14,597 nucleotides of DNA from Desulfurococcales archaeon. GTDB taxonomy: Archaea; Thermoproteota; Thermoprotei_A; Sulfolobales; NBVN01. Below are positions 6,671 through 10,986 of this stretch, in pieces (the first letter of the stretch is position 1; each line of letters opens with the position of its first letter). Where the stretch lies: NCBI GenBank assembly GCA_021158735.1, contig JAGGUC010000113.1, positions 1 through 14,597 on the forward strand. Direction: 5' to 3'. A program made the position numbers and the translations under genes. The notes beneath the pieces were generated by a model, which was given only the letters and a program-made list of their open reading frames with translations, was not told the origin of the DNA and made no database searches.

Positions 6671-6854
6671 AAAAGAAAGTGAGTGTTGACGTGGTCATCG
6701 TGTTAAAGAAAAATTAAGAACGAGGTGGGCACAGGGGTGGGGGCGGGATCTCCAAGGAATAAATCATCGTCGATCAATATAAGCTTAACGACGTGCCGCC
6801 CAACGTAAAGGTGTACTACAGAAACGGTGTTGCCACACTTCTAAGGTGAGGCTA
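6671..6854 (+). other. Intergenic region upstream of the helicase gene, with coding-like remnant
   Basis: It holds the G-rich run at 6727-6747, an A/T box near 6774-6784 (AATATAAGC) that could serve the helicase gene, and a short frame running up to TGA 6848. That frame follows a TAA and reads IIVDQYKLNDVPPNVKVYYR before ending NGVATLLR. It has no start except an internal GTG near 6791. It reads like protein, so it may be the remnant of a truncated gene. Confidence 0.3.
6727..6747 (+). other. G-quadruplex-type motif
   Basis: Four G-runs of three to five G are separated by loops CACA, T and C, which satisfies the usual G3+ N1-7 pattern. It is the only such run I noticed in the window. It lies 108 bases before the helicase start, in a sequence otherwise not G-rich. 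Folding is inferred from pattern only. Confidence 0.6.
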
Positions 6855-8747
6855 ATGAGTGATGTTGTCGACCTCGAAGCCCCAGGGTTACGGATCGATT
6901 ACGATAGAGAGAGACCGCGAGCTACGGTAGAGCTTGACGAGGGCGCGGTGCTAGCCGTCAGCGTGGAGTACGATAAGAAAGCAAGGAAGTGGCTGGCTAA
7001 GCTGGAGCTCTATGATGCGGCGGAAGGAGGGAGAATGTCGGTTGCTGTTGTGGACGCTGAAAATCTATCGAAGTTGATGAGGCCTAAGTATGCGGACTTC
7101 AGGGCGTTGCTGAGGGAGAGGTTGCCGAGTATTGATAGTAAGCGACTAAAGCTCGCGGAGTTCATAGGTAAGCTGCGGCCAGTTATAGACGGGTTGAAGG
7201 AGAGGTACAGGCGGTGGGTGGAGAAAGCGAGAGAGCGGAGGCGGGAGATGGTTGAGGCTCTTAAGCGGAAGTACGCTAGTGAGTTCGAGCGCATTAATGA
7301 AGACCCTGTTAAGGCAATACTGGAAGTTGTTGACATGTATCACGTAGGTGATGAAGTACCTAAGCACCAGCTGGTTGCAGTAATAGCTAGTAGATTCCTA
7401 CCTAAGGAATATAGGCTCCACGCAGTCATTACAGGTCCCTCCTCAGCAGGTAAGAACAACCTAGTGCGTGCCTTCAAGAAAGTGACTCCGAGTAAGTGGT
7501 GGTTAGAGGTAACTAGGCTTACCGCGCACGCACTCGACTACATGCCTACATCAATCGGGAGGCAAATACTTTACATCCAGGAGTACGAAGGGTTAGGGCA
7601 GGCCAAGTACTCCGCTAGGATCACGTTAAGTGAGGGTAAGCTAACGGTAGCCTACGTGAGGCGGAACGAGAAGACAGGTGAGCTCGAGACCGTCAATAAG
7701 TCATTAGCTGGTGTGCCAGTACTCATAACGACCACTACGGCTGTGCAGATTGATGAGGACATGGAGAACCGAACATTCTACATAAGCCCTGATACCTCCG
7801 AGGGGCAGACCAGGCGTGTGATCGAGTATGAGATGATGGCGGCAACACCTGAAGGCAAGAGGAAGCTGAAGGAGGCCGAAGAAAAGGCTAGGATCTTAAG
7901 GCTGTGGTTCAGGACACTAAAGAAATACGATGTGATAGTGCCCCCAGAGCTGAGTGCTGAGCTAGCTAGCGCCCTCCCGCTGACAGTTCGAGTGAGGCGT
8001 GACTTCAGGAAGTTGCTCGCCGCAGTAATGGCTATTGCAGTACTTAGCCAGCACAAGCGCGAGAAGGTAGTTTTTGATGGCAAGGAGTACCTTATTGCCG
8101 AGCGCGAGGATGTAGAGTATGTCAGGAGGTGGTTCCTGCCCTCAATAAGCGAGCAAATAGAGGGGCTAACCGAGAACCTCAAGAAAGTGTTGGAGTGTAT
8201 AAGCAGACTCGGGAAGCAGTATGTAACAACCACTGATGTGGAAATGAGGAAGTGCGTTAATGTGGGGCCTAAGCAGCTCAGGCGCTACCTTGAGAGCCTC
8301 GTGGAAAAGGGCTTCTTAACTGTCGACACGAAGACAAGGCCCTACAAGTACTACCTTAGTGAAGAGGGTGGGGGGCTCGAAAGCTTCATTAAGGGAAAGG
8401 AAGCGAATTCGCTTACGGAAAAGGTCATGATCCATGACCTTTACATGACCTCTCGCAATTCTACGCGTGAATTCCACGCGGAAGAAAAAAGACCCAAAGG
8501 ACACCCAGACCAGACACACAAAATCTCGATTGAAGGCTTAGTTGGGCACGCCTACGAGAAGGTGCTTAGGGAGTATGTGGGTGCTGTGCCGTGGAGCAGG
8601 CTTAAGGATGACTTGATGGTGTGGTTCGACTTAGGTGAGGATGAAGCTGAGGAGCTAATCGAGCTCCTAATCAATGAGGAGCTCATTAGAGAGAAAAGGG
8701 TTGAGGGTGAGGTTGAGCCATGGCTGGAGCCAGTGCGAGAAGATTGA
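6855..8747 (+). CDS. AAA+/P-loop replicative helicase-like ATPase of the element
   Basis: Numbered from an in-frame GTG at 6846, the P-loop is GPSSAGKNN (197-205), with Lys 203 followed by Asn where Ser or Thr is usual. Walker B is ILYIQEYEG (241-249), a sensor-1-like Thr run is at 295-298, and ENRTFYI with an Arg pair further on may supply the arginine finger. The N-terminal 190 residues are charged and partly coiled-coil; a winged helix follows the ATPase (about 446-505), then a linker and a second helical DNA-binding-like domain (about 560-633). This layout fits helicase-like ATPases encoded beside primases in archaeal plasmids and viruses. I start at ATG 6855 because GGTGA ends five bases before it. 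The linker (about 518-545) is built from palindromic DNA shared with the primase gene. Its 3' end overlaps the next gene. Confidence 0.78.
   Translation: MSDVVDLEAPGLRIDYDRERPRATVELDEGAVLAVSVEYDKKARKWLAKLELYDAAEGGRMSVAVVDAENLSKLMRPKYADFRALLRERLPSIDSKRLKLAEFIGKLRPVIDGLKERYRRWVEKARERRREMVEALKRKYASEFERINEDPVKAILEVVDMYHVGDEVPKHQLVAVIASRFLPKEYRLHAVITGPSSAGKNNLVRAFKKVTPSKWWLEVTRLTAHALDYMPTSIGRQILYIQEYEGLGQAKYSARITLSEGKLTVAYVRRNEKTGELETVNKSLAGVPVLITTTTAVQIDEDMENRTFYISPDTSEGQTRRVIEYEMMAATPEGKRKLKEAEEKARILRLWFRTLKKYDVIVPPELSAELASALPLTVRVRRDFRKLLAAVMAIAVLSQHKREKVVFDGKEYLIAEREDVEYVRRWFLPSISEQIEGLTENLKKVLECISRLGKQYVTTTDVEMRKCVNVGPKQLRRYLESLVEKGFLTVDTKTRPYKYYLSEEGGGLESFIKGKEANSLTEKVMIHDLYMTSRNSTREFHAEEKRPKGHPDQTHKISIEGLVGHAYEKVLREYVGAVPWSRLKDDLMVWFDLGEDEAEELIELLINEELIREKRVEGEVEPWLEPVRED
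8401..8414. repeat. Perfect 14-bp palindrome in the helicase linker
   Basis: AAGCGAATTCGCTT is its own reverse complement. It lies eight bases before the GGTCATG cluster, within coding sequence. Confidence 0.6.
8423..8450 (+). repeat. Three-copy GGTCATG palindromic site, copy 1 (forward-reverse-reverse)
   Basis: GGTCATG at 8423-8429, CATGACC at 8433-8439 and CATGACC at 8444-8450. Start-to-start spacings are 10 and 11 bp, so all three face the same side of the helix. The reverse complement matches the site at 9125-9152 at 27 of 28 positions. It lies inside the helicase gene, in the linker between two domains. Confidence 0.85.
8464..8480. repeat. Inverted repeat CGCGTG/CACGCG in the helicase linker
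   Basis: CGCGTG (8464-8469) and CACGCG (8475-8480) flank AATTC. A related self-complementary run, CACGCGTG, occurs at 9106-9113 at the corresponding place beside the second GGTCATG site. Confidence 0.55.
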
Positions 8748-9061
8748 TGAGGAAGGTGCTGGCAAGGCTCAGCGGAGAGAAGCTAACGACCTTTCTACTA
8801 TTCCTAAAGGAAGTCAGCGTAGGTGACTTCCTAGCTATTGAGCTGCTGAAGGCGGCAGGCGTCCGCAACCCCCAACAGGTGATTAAGGAGCTAATAGATG
8901 AGGGCTGGCTGGAGAGAGGCCTAGGCTGCGTGTCACTAAGTAAGGAAATAAGGAGGGCGCTGGCTAGTGACGGCGTCGACGTGCTTACTGCAGGGCGGGA
9001 GCTTGCTGAGAGGATTGAGCGCCTAAAGAGGCCGATCATGGCGAAGCAAAAATTTGTGTGA
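8720..9061 (+). CDS. Small winged-helix-like protein of the replication module
   Basis: 113 residues, no family recognised. It has a helix-rich core with a winged-helix feel: VSVGDFLAIELLKAAGVRNP, then QQVIKELIDEGWLERG and a short strand pair GCVSLSK, with a Lys/Arg-rich C-terminal end. This pattern (helix, turn, helix, 'DEGWLER') is common in small archaeal DNA-binding proteins. ATG 8720 is preceded by GGTGAGGT at 8705-8712 with a good spacing, and the gene then overlaps the helicase by 28 bases. ATG 8747, overlapping the helicase stop as TGATG, would remove nine residues and is possible. The gene lies between helicase and primase and between the two inverted GGTCATG sites, so it is a candidate for the protein binding them, which is inference. 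Confidence 0.72.
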   Translation: MAGASARRLMRKVLARLSGEKLTTFLLFLKEVSVGDFLAIELLKAAGVRNPQQVIKELIDEGWLERGLGCVSLSKEIRRALASDGVDVLTAGRELAERIERLKRPIMAKQKFV

Positions 9062-9070
9062 CTGGTCGGG

Positions 9071-10342
9071 GTGTCCGAGGTGTCTCTTTCTCCACGTGTA
9101 AAAACCACGCGTGAGAAACTGAAAGGTCATGAAAAGGTCATGGATCATGACCTTTTCTCTAAAGAGGTAATGGAATTCTGGCTTCATTGGTACAAGGGTA
9201 AGCTAGGTGACAGCATCTTTGAGCTGGGTTGGGGCAGGGAGCTAGGGAACCCAGCACGCATGTACTTGCCGCCAACTAAGGCGGCCTATATTCCTACTTT
9301 TATTAATAAAAATAAGGAAGAGAAAAAGCCGAGCTTCATGTCGGTCAACTACTTTAGTGGCAACAATAAGGTTGTGGGGCTTGAGAAGCTCTTTATTGAT
9401 ATAGACCTTAAGGATGATATTGATGAGGCTAGAGAGAGTGCTAGGGAGGTCGCTGATGTTCTGTCATCGTATTGCAGACCCCTTGTGATTTTTTCGGGGA
9501 GTAAGGAATTTCATGTCTATGCTTGGCTTGATAAGGTTGTTAGGGTAAGCAATGTGGGGTTGATGAACAAGACACAGCAGGTGTTCTTGGAGAAGTTAGG
9601 GATTATGAGGATTAAGGGTATTGATAGGGTCGTCATCGAGGTTAAGCGCCTGTCAAGGATACCGTACTCGGTACACCAGAAGACGGGTAAGGTTGTCGTG
9701 CCCGTCGATGAAAATGATTTCAGCGAAATAGCCCCCGAGTCATTTAATCTTAATGAGTACATGAGCAACGCTATTGACGTTAATGAGCTCCGTGAGGTTT
9801 ACCGCGAGGTCAAGCTCCAAGTGATCAAGCAGCTAGCTCTCTCTAACAACTACAGTAATTACACGCGAAGACGTAGCTTCAGTATTAAACTAACGGGGGA
9901 AAGAAGGTGCATCAACACTGAAGACTTGGGTAGAGTCTGTTACGATAAGGCGCTTGAGGGTTGGGGTTGGTTGGAGACGATAGTGAAGCAGAAGATCGCT
10001 ATACCCGATGGGCGTCAGACAATCTGTTGGTATCACTTACCATTTGCTGTAAAGAAGGGGTTAGTCTCTGACGCCGACGCAAGGAAGTTCATTGAAATCT
10101 GCGTGAGGCAGTATCCTGATAAACCTTTAGACGTGTACATAAAGAAGTACGAATACAACATGAAGTATGAGTACACCGCGCCTACGTGGAAGTCATTGCT
10201 GTTGGGGAGGAGGAAGGATGGTGCTGTGCTCGATGAAGCAAACATGCATATACGCTACCCCGTCATATGGGCTCTAATGAAGCGTGGGTTAGTAACCGTA
10301 GAGAAACCACAGAAAATGGAGGGCTTTTATAGTAGTTTGTAG
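9071..10342 (+). CDS. PrimPol-type DNA primase/polymerase (archaeal PriS-like)
   Basis: 423 residues. The catalytic pattern of the archaeo-eukaryotic primase superfamily is visible: FIDID (D110 and D112, metal ligands), IFSGSKEFHVYAW (S142-G143 and H148), and RLSRIPYSVHQKTG, which matches the 'R(L)xRxPxSxHxKTG' nucleotide-binding segment of PriS. The C-terminal half has DGR within IAIPDGRQTICWYHLPFAV and a helical stretch, resembling the PriX/PriL-type accessory domain fused to plasmid primases such as that of pRN1; this is a weaker match. It should make primers or copy DNA for the element. The start is GTG 9071, nine bases after the upstream stop, with GGTCGGGG before it. The first 30 residues are a tail coded largely by palindromic DNA. 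The 3' end overlaps the convergent HTH gene by 16 bases. Confidence 0.87.
   Translation: MSEVSLSPRVKTTREKLKGHEKVMDHDLFSKEVMEFWLHWYKGKLGDSIFELGWGRELGNPARMYLPPTKAAYIPTFINKNKEEKKPSFMSVNYFSGNNKVVGLEKLFIDIDLKDDIDEARESAREVADVLSSYCRPLVIFSGSKEFHVYAWLDKVVRVSNVGLMNKTQQVFLEKLGIMRIKGIDRVVIEVKRLSRIPYSVHQKTGKVVVPVDENDFSEIAPESFNLNEYMSNAIDVNELREVYREVKLQVIKQLALSNNYSNYTRRRSFSIKLTGERRCINTEDLGRVCYDKALEGWGWLETIVKQKIAIPDGRQTICWYHLPFAVKKGLVSDADARKFIEICVRQYPDKPLDVYIKKYEYNMKYEYTAPTWKSLLLGRRKDGAVLDEANMHIRYPVIWALMKRGLVTVEKPQKMEGFYSSL
9106..9113. repeat. Palindrome CACGCGTG beside the second GGTCATG site
   Basis: A perfect 8-bp palindrome 11 bases before the GGTCATG cluster, matching the CGCGTG/CACGCG repeat placed likewise beside copy 1. 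Confidence 0.45.
9125..9152 (+). repeat. Three-copy GGTCATG palindromic site, copy 2 (forward-forward-reverse)
   Basis: GGTCATG at 9125-9131 and 9136-9142 and CATGACC at 9146-9152, with start-to-start spacings of 11 and 10 bp. The last two copies form a perfect inverted repeat extended by AAAA and TTTT. It is the inverted counterpart of 8423-8450 and codes for residues about 19-28 of the primase, before its conserved domain. Confidence 0.85.
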
Positions 10343-10629
10343 AGTGTTGACCTACTTACTCCTAATGCTTCAGCTACTTCATCCACCGTTAGCCCTTTAG
10401 CTCTAAGTCTACGTGCCTGCTCCCTGAGGGCTTCAACATGTACTTCCTGAGCCTTCACCCACTCGCGGAACTCATCAGCTGTTCCCTTAACCATTTCCTC
10501 TAAACACTTATCTACGAGTAATCTCTTAGAACCCTTCCTTAAATACCATCTCTTAACTCTCCTATGATAGTACGGTATGTACCCTTCATTTAATAGTTCA
10601 TAGAGATGTTTGTGATCCTTAACCACCAT
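10327..10629 (-). CDS. Small helix-turn-helix protein, resolvase-type HTH
   Basis: 100 residues. The C-terminal 26 residues form a classic HTH: RAKGLTVDEVAEALGVSRST followed by LYKLL, like the C-terminal HTH of Hin-type resolvases and many small archaeal regulators. The N-terminal part is basic and aromatic (YIPYYHRRVKRWYLRKGSKR), and the middle is a probable amphipathic helix, which might dimerise. No recombinase domain is present, so a transcription regulator is more likely than a recombinase. It is convergent with the primase gene and overlaps its last codons. Upstream, two inverted copies of TTTACCCAATCT flank its TATA box, pointing to autoregulation (inferred). The start is ATG 10629. 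Confidence 0.75.
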   Translation of the reverse strand: MVVKDHKHLYELLNEGYIPYYHRRVKRWYLRKGSKRLLVDKCLEEMVKGTADEFREWVKAQEVHVEALREQARRLRAKGLTVDEVAEALGVSRSTLYKLL

Positions 10630-10634
10630 TAACG

Positions 10635-10646
10635 TTTACCCAATCT
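10635..10646. promoter_or_regulatory. Operator-like element, proximal arm
   Basis: TTTACCCAATCT lies just before ATG 10629 of the HTH gene, over the predicted transcription start. An exact inverted copy lies at 10688-10699, on the other side of the TATA box. Confidence 0.55.
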
Positions 10647-10664
10647 GTAGCTTCATGTAGCAAG

Positions 10665-10674
10665 TTATATATTT
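10665..10674 (-). promoter_or_regulatory. TATA box of the HTH gene
   Basis: TATATAA read on the minus strand, predicting a start near 10642 and a leader of about 13 bases. It sits midway between the two operator-like arms. Confidence 0.55.
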
Positions 10675-10681
10675 TTGTACC

Positions 10682-10704
10682 GGACATAGATTGGGTAAAT
10701 GTCC
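10682..10704. promoter_or_regulatory. Operator-like element, distal arm, itself flanked by an inverted repeat
   Basis: AGATTGGGTAAA (10688-10699) is the exact reverse complement of 10635-10646. It lies inside a further inverted repeat, GGACAT (10682-10687) and ATGTCC (10699-10704). Confidence 0.55.
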
Positions 10705-10948
10705 AGCAAGATAATTAGAAAATAGAGCGGTTATTCTTATCATAGACGATAATGGCAGACTTGACTGCACTTAAACACCAACATTTTCTGAACATCGTCA
10801 ACTTGCCCGTCTTACTCAGCAACACATCAATAAGTATAAACACGAGTGTAGAATACATCAACTTCTACACGAATGGCTATACTGCTAGACACTAGCTGAC
10901 GGAGAAGGGCACTATGTGCTCCTATCAGAAAGTTTTATTTTAATGCTG
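10705..10948. other. Intergenic region with hairpin and a possible tiny ORF
   Basis: No certain gene. A frame from ATG 10752 to TAG 10895 (47 residues, Asn/Thr/Ser-rich, ending FYTNGYTARH) is open but has no ribosome binding site or clear promoter, so it may be a remnant or chance. An 8-bp perfect inverted repeat, GTGTAGAA (10846-10853) and TTCTACAC (10863-10870) with a nine-base loop, lies within it. No T run follows, so it is not a typical terminator. Confidence 0.3.
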
Positions 10949-10957
10949 TTTATAAAG
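10949..10957 (+). promoter_or_regulatory. TATA box of the membrane-anchored protein gene
   Basis: TTTATAAAG is a strong archaeal box. It predicts transcription from about 10978-10984, which makes a leaderless or nearly leaderless message from TTG 10984 or ATG 10987. An in-frame GTG at 10957 lies inside the box itself and so cannot be the start. Confidence 0.65.
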
Positions 10958-10986
10958 TGTATTCGGGATTTTGCGTGCCTAGATTG

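Larger units (their letters stand above)
5185..10629. mobile_element. Integrated plasmid/virus-like element, left end (right end not in window)
   Basis: The tRNA-Thr fragment at 5185-5231 marks one end. Inward lie genes typical of archaeal extrachromosomal elements: a winged-helix protein, a small basic protein, an AAA+ helicase-like ATPase, a second winged-helix-like protein and a PrimPol, closed by a small HTH protein. No second copy of the tRNA segment occurs up to 14597, so the true right end lies outside the window. The minimum span given here ends at the last clearly plasmid-type gene. No tyrosine recombinase is visible, so the integrase should also lie further right if the element is complete. 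Confidence 0.62.

Noticed and set aside
8316..8519. Minus-strand 67-codon frame inside the helicase gene as a real gene
   Set aside because: It is antisense to a clear coding frame and has no promoter or ribosome binding site. Its similarity to the primase N-terminus is better explained by the inverted duplication, reported as a finding.
10846..10870. Intrinsic terminator
   Set aside because: The hairpin is perfect but has no following T-run and no gene ends just before it.
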